From: Anaerobranca californiensis DSM 14826
GTDB lineage: Bacteria > Bacillota > Proteinivoracia > Proteinivoracales > Proteinivoracaceae
Length of the DNA stretch: 64,000 nt
Direction of reading: 5' to 3'
Assembly: GCF_900142275.1 (NCBI RefSeq)
Contig: NZ_FRAI01000005.1
Span: 186,001-250,000 of the forward strand
A model generated the notes under the pieces. That model had not been told where the DNA came from, made no database searches, and saw only the letters and a list, made by a program, of their open reading frames with translations. The position numbers and the translations under genes are program-made. Below are positions 1 through 7,520 of this stretch, piece by piece (within the stretch, counting starts at the first letter, position 1; each line of letters starts with the position of its first letter).

Positions 1-10
1 TTACTCTCAT
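1..10 (-). CDS. Start of a gene running off the left edge (first codons only)
   Basis: On the minus strand an ATG at position 10 begins Met-Arg-Val and leaves the window. An AAAGGTGA ribosome binding site sits about five bases upstream. Too little is visible to name it. An rsmD-type product would also begin Met-Arg-Val and often lies near this gene neighbourhood in Firmicutes, but that is a guess. The structured leader at about 121-244 lies upstream of it. Confidence 0.4.
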
Positions 11-120
11 AAACATCACCTTTGCTAATTTTACCATATATCCCCTAAAACTAGCAAATAACTAAAAGATTTTTTTATTTTTTTGAATAAATAACTTAAA
101 AATAGGTAATATATATAATG

Positions 121-244
121 AACCGGAGATGCAGCAAAGATTAAATTTAAAACACAGCAAATCTTTGCAGCAAAAAACAAACCATTTCCCCATAACTCTT
201 CCTCCGGTTTCTCCTCTCCCAGACCGGCGGCCCCCACCGCCGGT
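121..244 (-). ncRNA. GC-rich structured leader RNA, class not recognised
   Basis: This stretch is far richer in G and C than the AT-rich DNA around it, which in low-GC genomes often marks structured RNA. Three nested or adjacent helices are visible. ACCGGCGG at 223-230 pairs perfectly with CCGCCGGT at 237-244. AACCGGAG at 121-128 pairs with CTCCGGTT at 202-209. Inside that, 131-142 pairs with 160-171 over 11 of 12 positions. It is read toward the gene starting at position 10. I compared it by eye with TPP, c-di-AMP, c-di-GMP, cobalamin, guanidine and ZTP riboswitch consensus features and found no convincing match. A fragment resembling c-di-AMP elements (GGAGGAA, then GGGG, then CTCCGG) is too weak to call. 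Confidence 0.45.
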
Positions 245-270
245 ATAATTTATGATTTAGTTGTGGGTCA

Positions 271-301
271 AAAAAAAGGATGCTCAAAGAGCACCCTTTT
301 T
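271..301 (-). terminator. Terminator after the SASP genes
   Basis: On the minus strand GGTGCTC and GAGCATCC form a hairpin with a three-base loop, followed by a run of eight T. It lies just past the stop of the 81-residue SASP gene. Confidence 0.8.
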
Positions 302-309
302 AGACTAAC

Positions 310-555
310 TTACTTATTGGCCATTTGGTTTTCTACCATTTCAATCATTCTCTTAACCATTTGGCCACCTATTTTACCTACTTCATAAGGACTCATGTTG
401 GCATAACCAACAGATTGAATTTTTTGAGATAATCCAAGTTCCGATGCAATCTCGTTTTTAAGATTTTCTAGAGCTTGCTCAGCTTGAGGAACTAATATTT
501 GCTGTTCTGAAAATCCTTGTTGTCTTTCAGTAGTGTTAGGATTCATAGTTGCCAT
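310..555 (-). CDS. Small acid-soluble spore protein, alpha/beta type (81 aa)
   Basis: Alpha/beta SASPs coat and protect spore DNA and are degraded by the GPR protease at germination. The protein has both family signatures: the EIASELGL segment (GPR cleavage region) and the C-terminal VGKIGGQMVKRMIE helix. Its N-terminal extension is longer than in the neighbouring paralogue. The start has GGAGG about ten bases upstream. Only 37 bases separate it from the upstream SASP gene and no promoter is obvious between them, so the pair is probably co-transcribed in the forespore. GPR sites usually begin with Thr-Glu, but here the residue before Glu is Asn. Confidence 0.93.
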   Translation of the reverse strand: MATMNPNTTERQQGFSEQQILVPQAEQALENLKNEIASELGLSQKIQSVGYANMSPYEVGKIGGQMVKRMIEMVENQMANK

Positions 556-592
556 TTATTTTTACACCTCCTTTATTAAAATTTTATTTAAA

Positions 593-811
593 TTAATATT
601 TTTTACCTTGAAGTTGTTGTTCTGCATCTTGGATCATTCTTTTAACCATTTGACCGCCAATTTGGCCTACTTGTCTAGTGGTTAGGTTATTCCATCCACC
701 AGTTTGAATTTGGTTAGTTAAACCTAATTCAGAAGCAATTTCATATTTGTAACGATCAAGGGCTTGTTCTGCTTGGGGAACCAAACTACGTCTTCTTCTT
801 TTACGTGCCAT
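593..811 (-). CDS. Small acid-soluble spore protein, alpha/beta type (72 aa)
   Basis: Second DNA-binding SASP, sharing the YEIASELGL and GQIGGQMVKRMI signatures with its downstream neighbour. It opens with a strongly basic stretch (ARKRRRR). The start has a textbook AAAGGAGGTGA ribosome binding site. A candidate forespore-type promoter lies at 843-872, so this is probably the first gene of a two-gene SASP unit. Tandem SASP genes are common in clostridia. The location immediately downstream of sdaAA, beyond a terminator, indicates a separate sporulation-controlled unit. Confidence 0.93.
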   Translation of the reverse strand: MARKRRRRSLVPQAEQALDRYKYEIASELGLTNQIQTGGWNNLTTRQVGQIGGQMVKRMIQDAEQQLQGKKY

Positions 812-842
812 TTGTGTTCACCTCCTTTTATCTTGGTATTTT

Positions 843-872
843 TATTATTACACTTAATAAATAGATGTATGC
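843..872 (-). promoter_or_regulatory. Candidate SigG-type promoter for the SASP genes
   Basis: On the minus strand GCATA (868-872) is followed after 17 bases by TAATAATA (843-850). This resembles the SigF/SigG pattern of GnATA then CATnnTA. The gene downstream is a SASP gene, the classic SigG target. The -10 lacks the preferred leading C, so this is tentative. Confidence 0.4.
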
Positions 873-921
873 TAGAAGTGTTTTCCACAAGTGGCAATGA
901 TAACAATAACTGATAAAAAAT

Positions 922-957
922 AAAAAAAGCAAGATTTTTTCAATCTTGCTTTTTTAT
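922..957 (-). terminator. Terminator after sdaAA
   Basis: AAGCAAGATT and AATCTTGCTT form a strong hairpin flanked by A and T runs on the two sides. It can therefore act on both strands. It begins at the sdaAA stop and separates the sda operon from the SASP genes. Confidence 0.85.
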
Positions 958-958
958 T

Positions 959-1825
959 TTAACCTCCCAGTTTTTCTTCTATAGCCCTTGCCGTTGGTGT
1001 ATTTGCTAAACCTGCCATAGATGTTTCCTTTAATTCTACTGGCAAAAGACTGCCGACTTCCGCCATAGCGGAAATTACCTCATCAGCAGGAATAACGCTT
1101 TTTACACCAGCTAATGCTAAATCAGCAGCGAACACTGCTGTAACGGCACAGCTTCCATTGCGGACTATGCAGGGAATTTCAACTAAACCGGCAACGGGAT
1201 CACATACCAATCCCATAATGCTTTGTAAAGCTATAGCTACAGCATCTAAAATAGTTTCTAATTCTCCTTCTAATAATTCCACAACAGCAGCTGCAGCCAT
1301 AGCTGCAGCACTACCACACTCTGCTTGACATCCCCCTTCTGCTCCTGCTACAGTCCCCTTATTAGCAATAACCTGCCCAATAAATGCAGCGGTAAATAAG
1401 GATTTCACCACTTTTTCATCTTCTAGTTTTTTAGCTTCAGAAATTGAAAGTAAAACCCCTGGTAAAATACCACAAGAACCTGCTGTAGGGGTTGCCACTA
1501 TTTTACCCATAGATGCATTAACTTCTGCCATAGCCATGGAATATGCAACAGCTTTTTGTGCAATTTCCCCTAATAACCCTTTATTTTTTAAATGATATTT
1601 TTTAGCGTCTCCTCCCGTTAACCCAGATACTGATTTAATATTTTCTTCTATTCCTTTATTAATACCATCTTTCATTATTTGCCAATAACTCTTCATTTTC
1701 TCGAAAATTTCTTCAGTAGACTTTTCAGTCTTTTCACTTTCAATTTTAATAACTAAATCTGATATAGAACAATTCATTTCTTTTGCTTTAATTAACATAT
1801 CTTTTAGATTATCTGGGAAGTGCAT
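959..1825 (-). CDS. sdaAA: L-serine dehydratase, iron-sulfur dependent, alpha subunit
   Basis: Catalytic subunit of the oxygen-sensitive L-serine deaminase that converts serine to pyruvate and ammonia with a 4Fe-4S cluster. At 288 residues it has the usual length for the two-subunit form. Candidate cluster cysteines appear in the TAGSCGILPG (about 118), AECGSAAAMAA (about 170) and VCDPVAG (about 208) motifs. The Ala-rich helices and the C-terminal NTPTARAIEE signature are family features. It follows sdaAB by 14 bases, so the two are one transcription unit with degV/fakB and fakA upstream. A terminator follows directly. Confidence 0.95.
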   Translation of the reverse strand: MHFPDNLKDMLIKAKEMNCSISDLVIKIESEKTEKSTEEIFEKMKSYWQIMKDGINKGIEENIKSVSGLTGGDAKKYHLKNKGLLGEIAQKAVAYSMAMAEVNASMGKIVATPTAGSCGILPGVLLSISEAKKLEDEKVVKSLFTAAFIGQVIANKGTVAGAEGGCQAECGSAAAMAAAAVVELLEGELETILDAVAIALQSIMGLVCDPVAGLVEIPCIVRNGSCAVTAVFAADLALAGVKSVIPADEVISAMAEVGSLLPVELKETSMAGLANTPTARAIEEKLGG

Positions 1826-1839
1826 AATAACAATCCTTT

Positions 1840-2499
1840 CTAAATTGGGTTAATAAAAGACACTTTTAGGACACCATCAACTTTTAACATATTTTCTAAG
1901 CAATTTTGGGATACTTGTTGATCTGTTTCAATAACCATTAGAGCCCTTACCCCTTTTTGTTCCCTTATCACCCGCATATAGGCTATATTAACCTGATCTT
2001 TTGCTATTTCACTAGTTATTTTAGAAATTATTCCATATCGATCTTCATGGGGAATAATTAATGTAAAATATGTTCCAGTGAGTTTTACCTTAAAATTATC
2101 TAGTTCAGTGATAATTATATTCCCTCCACCTATGGAAGAACCAACAATTCTATACCTTTGAGCACTTTTAGTTTCAATGTGGAATTCAACGGTGTTCGGA
2201 TGATAGGTTTTTTTATTACTTTCAATAAACCGATAGGTAAGTTGCTGTTTCCGTGCCAATGAGAAGGAATCTTTAATTCTTTCATCATCTGTATCAAAGC
2301 CTAACAACCCTGCTACCAGAGCTAAATCTGTTCCATGACCTTTATAAGTTTTAGCAAAGGAACCATATAAGAAAATGTCACAATGACTTAAAGGTTCATT
2401 TGCTATAGTTCTTGCCATTTTACCTAACCTTACTGCACCTGCTGTATGGGAACTAGATGGCCCTATCATTACCGGGCCAATTATATCAAATACACTCAT
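1840..2499 (-). CDS. sdaAB: L-serine dehydratase, iron-sulfur dependent, beta subunit
   Basis: Partner subunit of SdaAA. The N-terminal part holds the hallmark IGPSSSHTAGAVRLG motif (residues 12-26), part of the serine dehydratase beta domain. The C-terminal 70 residues form an ACT domain (begins near ITSEIAKDQVNIAYMRV), probably a serine-sensing or regulatory module. Length 219 is typical. The start has TTAGGAGGT upstream. It lies between the DegV gene and sdaAA, the same order as in Bacillus subtilis. Confidence 0.95.
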   Translation of the reverse strand: MSVFDIIGPVMIGPSSSHTAGAVRLGKMARTIANEPLSHCDIFLYGSFAKTYKGHGTDLALVAGLLGFDTDDERIKDSFSLARKQQLTYRFIESNKKTYHPNTVEFHIETKSAQRYRIVGSSIGGGNIIITELDNFKVKLTGTYFTLIIPHEDRYGIISKITSEIAKDQVNIAYMRVIREQKGVRALMVIETDQQVSQNCLENMLKVDGVLKVSFINPI

Positions 2500-2527
2500 G
2501 GAAGGGACCTCCTAATATTCGGCAATG

Positions 2528-3361
2528 TTAAAGGGGATATAAAACTAGACCTATTGCTCCTAATCCTAAGTTAATTGCTGATATAGAACTCAGCTCTGAA
2601 AAGATTAAATGGTGGTACTTTATGTTGTCTTCAATTAAATCCTTTAATTTAACGGCATCTTCTAAATTATCAGAATGTATAATGGCGATTTTGTATTTTA
2701 ATTGATTATCAACTTGAGAACATATAACATTAACAAAGTCTTGTAAACTTTTAGCTTTATTTCTATGACCTTCTAAAAACTTAAAACCTTGACTATTAAA
2801 CAAAAAGATGTTGTAGATATTTGGATCTTCATCGGTATTCATTGGGGGTAAAAATAAACTTTTGTACTCACCCTCTGTTAATAGAAAACCTTTAATTGAA
2901 TCCTTAATTTCATTTGCTAACAATAATAGTTGTTCTTTACTTTCCAAGGCCTTTGCTGCTCTAGCCACCTCTAACACTAATACTCCTAAACCCATTGACA
3001 CTAATCCTGAATCTATAATAGTAATATCTACTAAGTCACCTAACATTTTTTTAGCAATATCAGCGGAAGATACTGTTCCATTTATTTTTGATGAAAGATG
3101 AATAGAAATAATTTCTGAATATTCCCTGGAAAGTTCTCTATATAGTTCCATAAATTCTGCTGGAGAAGGTTGATTTACTGTAATTTCTTGACAACCTTCT
3201 CTAAATTTTCTATATACCTCTTCAAAAGAAATATCTATCCCCTCTTTATAAGTGTTTGCTGAAATTTGGATTTTCATAGGAATTACATGGATATTTAATT
3301 CCTCTATTAAACTTTGAGGTAAATCTGCAGAACTATCTGTTACTATCGCTACCTTTTTCAT
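2528..3361 (-). CDS. DegV family fatty-acid-binding protein (FakB-like)
   Basis: DegV proteins bind a fatty acid and present it to the kinase FakA for phosphorylation. The N-terminus VAIVTDSSADLP is the family signature, and the IISIHLSSKINGTVSSA segment is the conserved lipid-site region. I place the start at the second ATG (3361): the GAGGGGG ribosome binding site abuts the ATG at 3367 but sits six bases from the one at 3361. That gives 277 residues. It lies 12 bases downstream of the fakA homologue, which supports a FakA-FakB pair. The fatty acid specificity cannot be read from sequence. Confidence 0.9.
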   Translation of the reverse strand: MKKVAIVTDSSADLPQSLIEELNIHVIPMKIQISANTYKEGIDISFEEVYRKFREGCQEITVNQPSPAEFMELYRELSREYSEIISIHLSSKINGTVSSADIAKKMLGDLVDITIIDSGLVSMGLGVLVLEVARAAKALESKEQLLLLANEIKDSIKGFLLTEGEYKSLFLPPMNTDEDPNIYNIFLFNSQGFKFLEGHRNKAKSLQDFVNVICSQVDNQLKYKIAIIHSDNLEDAVKLKDLIEDNIKYHHLIFSELSSISAINLGLGAIGLVLYPL

Positions 3362-3378
3362 AATCATCCCCCTCAGGG

Positions 3379-5007
3379 TTATTCAACGGAAATTAAATAG
3401 TAGTATAATGGTTGTCCTCCATAATGTAGCTCTACCTCTACATTATCATATCGCTCCATAATATTATCTATTAACTTCTCCCCTTGTTCTTTAGAAATAT
3501 CTTCCCCATAAAATATTGTAACTATTTCGCTATCTTCAGTTATTAACTTTTCTAGAAGTTTTAATGTCGTTTCTTCAACATCTTGACCTATAACTTCAAT
3601 TTTATTTTCTGCAATACCTAATATATTTCCTTCTTTAATTTCTAAATCATTAAATTTAGAGTCTCTAACTGCAAAAGTAACTTGACCTGATTTAACATTA
3701 GTAATAGCTTCTTCCATCATTTGATGAAGCTCTTCGAGGGGAATACCTTCACTTTGATAGTTTAATAATGCTGCTATTCCTTGAGGTATAGTTTTACTTC
3801 TGACTACTTTTGTAGGTTTAGTGGAAATTTTTTCTGCTTGTTGGGCTGCTAAAACAATATTACTGTTATTGGGCAAAAGAATAAAACTATCAGCATTTAT
3901 ACCTTCCATAGCTTTAAGGAAATCTTCAGTGGATGGATTCATAGTTTGACCACCTTCAATTACATAATCCACTCCCATACTGATAAATATTTCCTTTAAC
4001 CCTTCCCCTGCAGCCACAGCAATAACCCCAACTTCCTTTTTGGGTCCTAAATCTTTATCCTTGCTATGTTTTCCTTCCCTTAGTTCCTCAGTTTGAAGTA
4101 ACATATTATCGATTTTAATCCCTTTTAAACTTCCCCACTTAGTTCCTATTTCTAAGGCTTTCCCTGGGTTATTGGTATGGATATGAACTTTAACCATATC
4201 CTCCATCCCAACTGCTAATAATGAATCTCCTAAATGGACTAATTCCTTTCTAATTTTATCTGGATCTAACTTATTACCAAAGATTATAAATTCTGTACAA
4301 TAAGCAAATTCTATATCCTTTGGATCTAAAGGATGCTCATCTACAAAATCCATTATTGTTTCTTGCCCTTGGGTAATATCTCCTATTTCTTCTCCTTTTA
4401 AAAACTTTAACCAACCTTCATAAATAACTAATAATCCTTTCCCACCAGAATCTACAACTCCCGCTTGTTTTAAAACTGGAAGCATTTCAGGGGTTTGTTT
4501 AAGGGTTATTTCCCCTTGCTCTAAAGCCTTTTCCATTACTTTGATTAAATCACTACCTTGTTTAGCTTCCATAAGGGCAGCTTTAGCGGCGTATTTTGAT
4601 ACTGTTAATATTGTACCTTCTACTGGCTTTAACACAGCTTTATAAGCAGTTTTAACTCCTTCATTTAATCCAAGGGCAAAATCTAAAGGAGTAATCTGAT
4701 CTTTAGCTTCTAAAACTTTAGAAAAACCTCTAAATAACTGAGATAAAATTACCCCAGAATTACCCCTAGCTCCCATTAAGGATCCCATAGCTAAAGCTTT
4801 GACTACATCTTTTACTTTATTGCTATTAACTTTTTTAATTTCATTTATTGCAGATACCATTGTTAAGTTCATATTAGTCCCAGTATCACCATCAGGAACT
4901 GGAAATACATTTAAGCTATCTACTTCTGATTTTCTCAAACTTAAAGCATGGCCCCCGGCAATAAGCATATTTTTCAACAGGGTGCCATCAATTGTTTTAA
5001 AGTCCAT
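3379..5007 (-). CDS. fakA: Fatty acid kinase subunit FakA (DAK2/YloV family)
   Basis: ATP-binding kinase subunit that phosphorylates fatty acids held by DegV/FakB proteins, feeding exogenous or recycled acids into phospholipid synthesis. The DAK2 (DhaL-like) domain fills the first 200 residues, with the metal-binding VFPVPDGDTGTNM motif (about 32-44) and the GARGNSGVILSQLFRG motif. The remainder is the FakA C-terminal half. Length 542 matches YloV (about 550). It starts at ATG with GAGGAGG upstream, just after the asp23 gene, as in B. subtilis yloU-yloV. Confidence 0.93.
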   Translation of the reverse strand: MDFKTIDGTLLKNMLIAGGHALSLRKSEVDSLNVFPVPDGDTGTNMNLTMVSAINEIKKVNSNKVKDVVKALAMGSLMGARGNSGVILSQLFRGFSKVLEAKDQITPLDFALGLNEGVKTAYKAVLKPVEGTILTVSKYAAKAALMEAKQGSDLIKVMEKALEQGEITLKQTPEMLPVLKQAGVVDSGGKGLLVIYEGWLKFLKGEEIGDITQGQETIMDFVDEHPLDPKDIEFAYCTEFIIFGNKLDPDKIRKELVHLGDSLLAVGMEDMVKVHIHTNNPGKALEIGTKWGSLKGIKIDNMLLQTEELREGKHSKDKDLGPKKEVGVIAVAAGEGLKEIFISMGVDYVIEGGQTMNPSTEDFLKAMEGINADSFILLPNNSNIVLAAQQAEKISTKPTKVVRSKTIPQGIAALLNYQSEGIPLEELHQMMEEAITNVKSGQVTFAVRDSKFNDLEIKEGNILGIAENKIEVIGQDVEETTLKLLEKLITEDSEIVTIFYGEDISKEQGEKLIDNIMERYDNVEVELHYGGQPLYYYLISVE

Positions 5008-5021
5008 TATGTCTTCCTCCT

Positions 5022-5378
5022 CTAACCGTTAATTACTCTAACTCCTTGTACATTAACATTAACCTGGGCCACTGTTAAGCCAGTGATACTTTCTACAGTG
5101 TATTTTACTTTATCTATTACATTATAGGCCACTTCGTTAATTTTAGTACCGTAAGTGACAACAATATATAGATCAATTATTATCTCACCATCGACACTTT
5201 TGATTTCTACACCCTTGTTTAAATTTTCCAAACCCAATAATTCAGAAAAACCGTCCTTTACATTATTACGGGAATACATGCCAATTAAACCATAACATTC
5301 AAGGGCACTGGCACCAGCAATGGTTGCTATAACATCTTTATGAATAGATACCGTACCAAACTCGTTTGTAAATTCCAT
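5022..5378 (-). CDS. Asp23/Gls24 family protein (YloU-like)
   Basis: Small protein of the alkaline-shock Asp23 family, linked in other Firmicutes to envelope stress and fatty acid kinase genes. Recognisable family features are the EFTNEFGTVSIHKDVIATIAG opening (in part), the ECYGLIGMYSRN segment, and the closing VAQVNVNVQGV. Length 118 is normal. AAGGAGGT precedes the ATG. First gene of the asp23-fakA-degV-sdaAB-sdaAA unit, divergent from rpmB across a 250-base intergenic stretch with promoters in both directions. Confidence 0.92.
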   Translation of the reverse strand: MEFTNEFGTVSIHKDVIATIAGASALECYGLIGMYSRNNVKDGFSELLGLENLNKGVEIKSVDGEIIIDLYIVVTYGTKINEVAYNVIDKVKYTVESITGLTVAQVNVNVQGVRVING

Positions 5379-5480
5379 TTTATTTAGTACCTCCTTATAA
5401 AAATCTACTTGTTATTATTTTACTACATTTACATAAAAATTAAAAGAAAAATAGTATAGAAAAAAGTGCTTATACTTCAC

Positions 5481-5509
5481 TTGCTAATATCTATATAAAT
5501 TTGTATAAT
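5481..5509 (+). promoter_or_regulatory. Upstream promoter for rpmB (SigA-type)
   Basis: TTGCTA (5481-5486), a 17-base spacer, then a perfect TATAAT (5504-5509). It would leave a leader of about 115 bases before rpmB. A second, closer promoter exists, so rpmB may have tandem promoters. Confidence 0.5.
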
Positions 5510-5516
5510 ATAGATA

Positions 5517-5544
5517 ATTGTACTACATAGTGTTTCTTTAACAA
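5517..5544 (-). promoter_or_regulatory. Candidate promoter for the asp23-fakA operon
   Basis: On the minus strand TTGTTA (5539-5544), a 16-base spacer, then TACAAT (5517-5522). It overlaps the rpmB promoter region, so the two directions could interfere. The -35 is weak. Confidence 0.3.
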
Positions 5545-5568
5545 AATTGGAAAAACAAAGGTTATCTA

Positions 5569-5597
5569 TTGCCATCCTTTTAATTGTGTGTTAAAAT
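5569..5597 (+). promoter_or_regulatory. Proximal promoter for rpmB (SigA-type)
   Basis: TTGCCA (5569-5574), a 17-base spacer, then TAAAAT (5592-5597), about 30 bases before the rpmB start. Its AAAGGAGGTGG ribosome binding site follows directly. Confidence 0.6.
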
Positions 5598-5628
5598 ATT
5601 AAATGTTGTATAAAGGAGGTGGATTCTA

Positions 5629-5820
5629 ATGGCAAAAAAATGTGAAATTTGTGCTAAAGTGAGCCATACTGGCTTTAAAGTGAGCCATTCAAACATAAAA
5701 ACAAAAAGACGTTGGTCTCCTAACATTCAAAAAATAAGAGCATTGATCAATGGTACACCTCGAAGAGTTAGTATTTGTACTCGCTGCTTAAAAGCTGGTA
5801 AAGTTCAAAGAGCCCTTTAA
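5629..5820 (+). CDS. rpmB: 50S ribosomal protein L28
   Basis: Component of the large ribosomal subunit. The 63-residue protein has the zinc-binding form with two CxxC pairs (Cys5/Cys8 and Cys50/Cys53) and the central KTKRRWSPNIQKI signature. It is one of only two plus-strand genes in the window. It sits head-to-head with asp23 and tail-to-tail with spoVM, the same relation as in B. subtilis. Two promoters lie upstream and a terminator lies directly downstream. Confidence 0.97.
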   Translation: MAKKCEICAKVSHTGFKVSHSNIKTKRRWSPNIQKIRALINGTPRRVSICTRCLKAGKVQRAL

Positions 5821-5843
5821 AATCTATATCATAATTAATGAGT

Positions 5844-5868
5844 AAAAAGCGCTGAACAGCGCTTTTTA
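5844..5868 (+). terminator. Terminator after rpmB, shared with spoVM
   Basis: AAAAAGCGCTG and CAGCGCTTTTT form an 11-base-pair hairpin with a two-base loop, followed by T residues on the plus strand. It is A/T flanked on both sides, so it can stop transcription from both directions. It overlaps the spoVM stop codon. Confidence 0.9.
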
Positions 5869-5949
5869 TTTTTCCTTGCCGAATAATTTCAAAAATCCTT
5901 TAACTATTGCACTTAAACATTTAGGTAATTTGTAAGCATAAATTTTCAT
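5866..5949 (-). CDS. spoVM: Stage V sporulation protein SpoVM (27 aa)
   Basis: SpoVM is a tiny amphipathic helix that recognises the curved forespore membrane and anchors the SpoIVA coat platform. The open reading frame is 27 codons: MKIYAYKLPKCLSAIVKGF, then LKLFGKEK. It keeps the MK-Y--KLPK----IV pattern of the 26-residue B. subtilis protein, including the Pro at position 9. GGGAGGGG lies upstream of the ATG. The location between thiN-side genes and rpmB matches B. subtilis. A two-membrane-segment gene ends 12 bases upstream, so they are probably co-transcribed. Confidence 0.9.
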   Translation of the reverse strand: MKIYAYKLPKCLSAIVKGFLKLFGKEK

Positions 5950-5961
5950 AATACCCCTCCC

Positions 5962-6126
5962 TTACGCATTAAATAATAACCAGCCCACAACAATTAAAAC
6001 CAACCCAATAACTATCTTCCATACATAAATAGGTAATGTACTGACTAAGAGATAAACTCCTATAAGAGCAAAAAGTATTCCAATGATCTTTCCGCCACTG
6101 CCCCCTCTTTTTCGCCTTCTGCCCAT
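5962..6126 (-). CDS. Small two-helix membrane protein upstream of spoVM (54 aa)
   Basis: The open reading frame starts at ATG 6126 with AGGAGGG nine bases upstream and ends 12 bases before spoVM. The product begins with a basic, Gly-rich head (MGRRRKRGGSGGK), then a hydrophobic helix at about 14-31 and a second at about 37-52. I do not recognise a family. The positive head followed by two helices suggests a hairpin inner-membrane protein with both ends inside. Its coupling to spoVM suggests mother-cell expression, but this is inference from position only. Confidence 0.7.
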   Translation of the reverse strand: MGRRRKRGGSGGKIIGILFALIGVYLLVSTLPIYVWKIVIGLVLIVVGWLLFNA

Positions 6127-6186
6127 AGAATAACCCTCCTATTTTAAATTATATTCACTATAACTAAAAATTGTGTCAAAATAATA

Positions 6187-6215
6187 AAAAAAGAGCTAAA
6201 CAAAAAGCCCTTTTT
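6187..6215 (-). terminator. Terminator after the phosphodiesterase gene
   Basis: On the minus strand AAAGGGCT pairs with AGCTCTTT (one G-U pair) around an eight-base loop, followed by T residues. It separates thiN/phosphodiesterase from the small-membrane-protein/spoVM unit. Confidence 0.65.
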
Positions 6216-6248
6216 GTAACACAAATTATACTCCAAAAATTGATCTTT

Positions 6249-6797
6249 TTAAAAAGTATATTCTTCTAATTTTAATTTTGAGTTTATATCAAATATTTTA
6301 ATTCCCTGGGATTCAATAATAGCAACCGTTGAATATTCCCCTTTTGTCAAACTAGGTGAACCTGGGTTTAAAAAGACTGTTTTGCCATCTTTATAAATCT
6401 CTGCTATATGGGTATGGCCAGTTATAAAAATATCGATATTGTACTTTTGAGCTAATTTTACTTTATCTCCATAAGATAAAGTATGGCCATGATGAGCTAA
6501 GATTTTCTTCCCATCTACAATCATTAATACGTAGGGATTTTGAAGTGGGTGTTCTAAAACCATTTGATCCACCTCTGCGTCACAATTACCCTTTGCAAAT
6601 ATAATCGGTGTTTTTAAAGAATTTAACCGTTGTGATAATAAAGCTGGATTATAACCTTCTACAATAGGGTTACGGGGTCCATGATATAATACGTCACCAC
6701 AATGGATAATTAAATTGACATCATTAAAAAATTCTTCCATAACTTTGTCCCAAACGCTAACTACCCCATGGGTATCACTTATAACACCTATTTTCAT
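6249..6797 (-). CDS. Metallophosphoesterase, YfcE/MJ0936 type phosphodiesterase
   Basis: Small calcineurin-like phosphodiesterase that uses two metal ions. The five metal-binding motifs are in order: ISDTHG (near the N-terminus), HCGDV, KGNCD, AHHGHT and TGHTHI. I chose ATG 6797, which gives 182 residues, the length of E. coli YfcE. It has AAAGGAAG upstream, and this start avoids overlapping thiN. The 10-codon upstream extension in the same frame is rejected. The physiological substrate is unknown. It follows thiN by four bases and is followed by a terminator. Confidence 0.9.
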   Translation of the reverse strand: MKIGVISDTHGVVSVWDKVMEEFFNDVNLIIHCGDVLYHGPRNPIVEGYNPALLSQRLNSLKTPIIFAKGNCDAEVDQMVLEHPLQNPYVLMIVDGKKILAHHGHTLSYGDKVKLAQKYNIDIFITGHTHIAEIYKDGKTVFLNPGSPSLTKGEYSTVAIIESQGIKIFDINSKLKLEEYTF

Positions 6798-6801
6798 CCC
6801 T

Positions 6802-7440
6802 TCACTTCCTTTTCCATTCATTCTCAATTTTTTTATTGATTATAACGGCAAAATTTCCAGTTTTAACGGTAATATTTAAAGTTTCACTTATTATTATATT
6901 ACTTAATGTAAGGGACTGGTATAAACCAACATCTTCTCTATCCAAAGAATAATATGCACCTTTAATAGTCAATTTCTTTAACTCCTCTAATGGAAAAATG
7001 GAAAAAGTATATCCTTTATAACCTTTTAAAATAAAGGAATTATGACAAAAATAAATAATTTCATTTTCCGTTTCACCTATATAATAATTATCCTTTATAT
7101 AGTTATTAAGTACGAAAAAATTAAATAATTGATGATCTATCCTCCCACCTGTTAAGCCATAAATTATTACCTTTTGATCTTTGTAATTGTTTTGCAAATA
7201 TTTAAGGGCAAGTTCAAAATCACTTAAATCTTTATCTTTAGGATATTGTAAGATTTTATACTTATTAGGCAAATTTTTAATGGAGTCTAAATCACCAAGG
7301 ATTTCTATCCTGTTGTTTTTTAAAAGAATTGGGGGAATATTGTTAAAACCTCCATCTACCCCTATTATGAGATCTATGTTACCTTTGAAGAATTCACTAT
7401 CTTTAACACTACTGCCATTTAAAAATACTAAAATTGCCAT
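6802..7440 (-). CDS. thiN: Thiamine pyrophosphokinase
   Basis: Transfers pyrophosphate from ATP to thiamine, making thiamine diphosphate. Family motifs are VDGGFNNI (about 28-35), GDLDSI (substrate/metal site), PKDKDLSDFELAL and YGLTGGRIDHQ. Length 212 is typical of YloS/ThiN. It lies immediately downstream of thiT, so uptake and activation of thiamine are linked. In B. subtilis thiN lies in the same rpe-thiN-spoVM order, but thiT is elsewhere. A TATAAT-like box lies between the two genes, so thiN may also have its own promoter. Confidence 0.93.
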   Translation of the reverse strand: MAILVFLNGSSVKDSEFFKGNIDLIIGVDGGFNNIPPILLKNNRIEILGDLDSIKNLPNKYKILQYPKDKDLSDFELALKYLQNNYKDQKVIIYGLTGGRIDHQLFNFFVLNNYIKDNYYIGETENEIIYFCHNSFILKGYKGYTFSIFPLEELKKLTIKGAYYSLDREDVGLYQSLTLSNIIISETLNITVKTGNFAVIINKKIENEWKRK

Positions 7441-7520
7441 ATATTTTCACCCACCATGAAAATTATAACATTAGATTTCCAAAAATTAAAGGGCAAATGG
7501 AGGTTTTTATTTAATTTTTT

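Noticed and set aside
31-237. 68-codon frame on the minus strand within the left-edge leader
   Set aside because: It starts at GTG inside a perfect hairpin, has no ribosome binding site and lies in a block whose base pairing suggests RNA structure.
121-244. Assignment of the left-edge leader to a known riboswitch
   Set aside because: Only a few short blocks resemble c-di-AMP elements; key conserved loops could not be aligned, so no class was assigned.
724-906. 60-codon minus-strand frame overlapping the second SASP gene
   Set aside because: It runs antisense in frame choice with the SASP start and has no ribosome binding site; the SASP gene explains the region.
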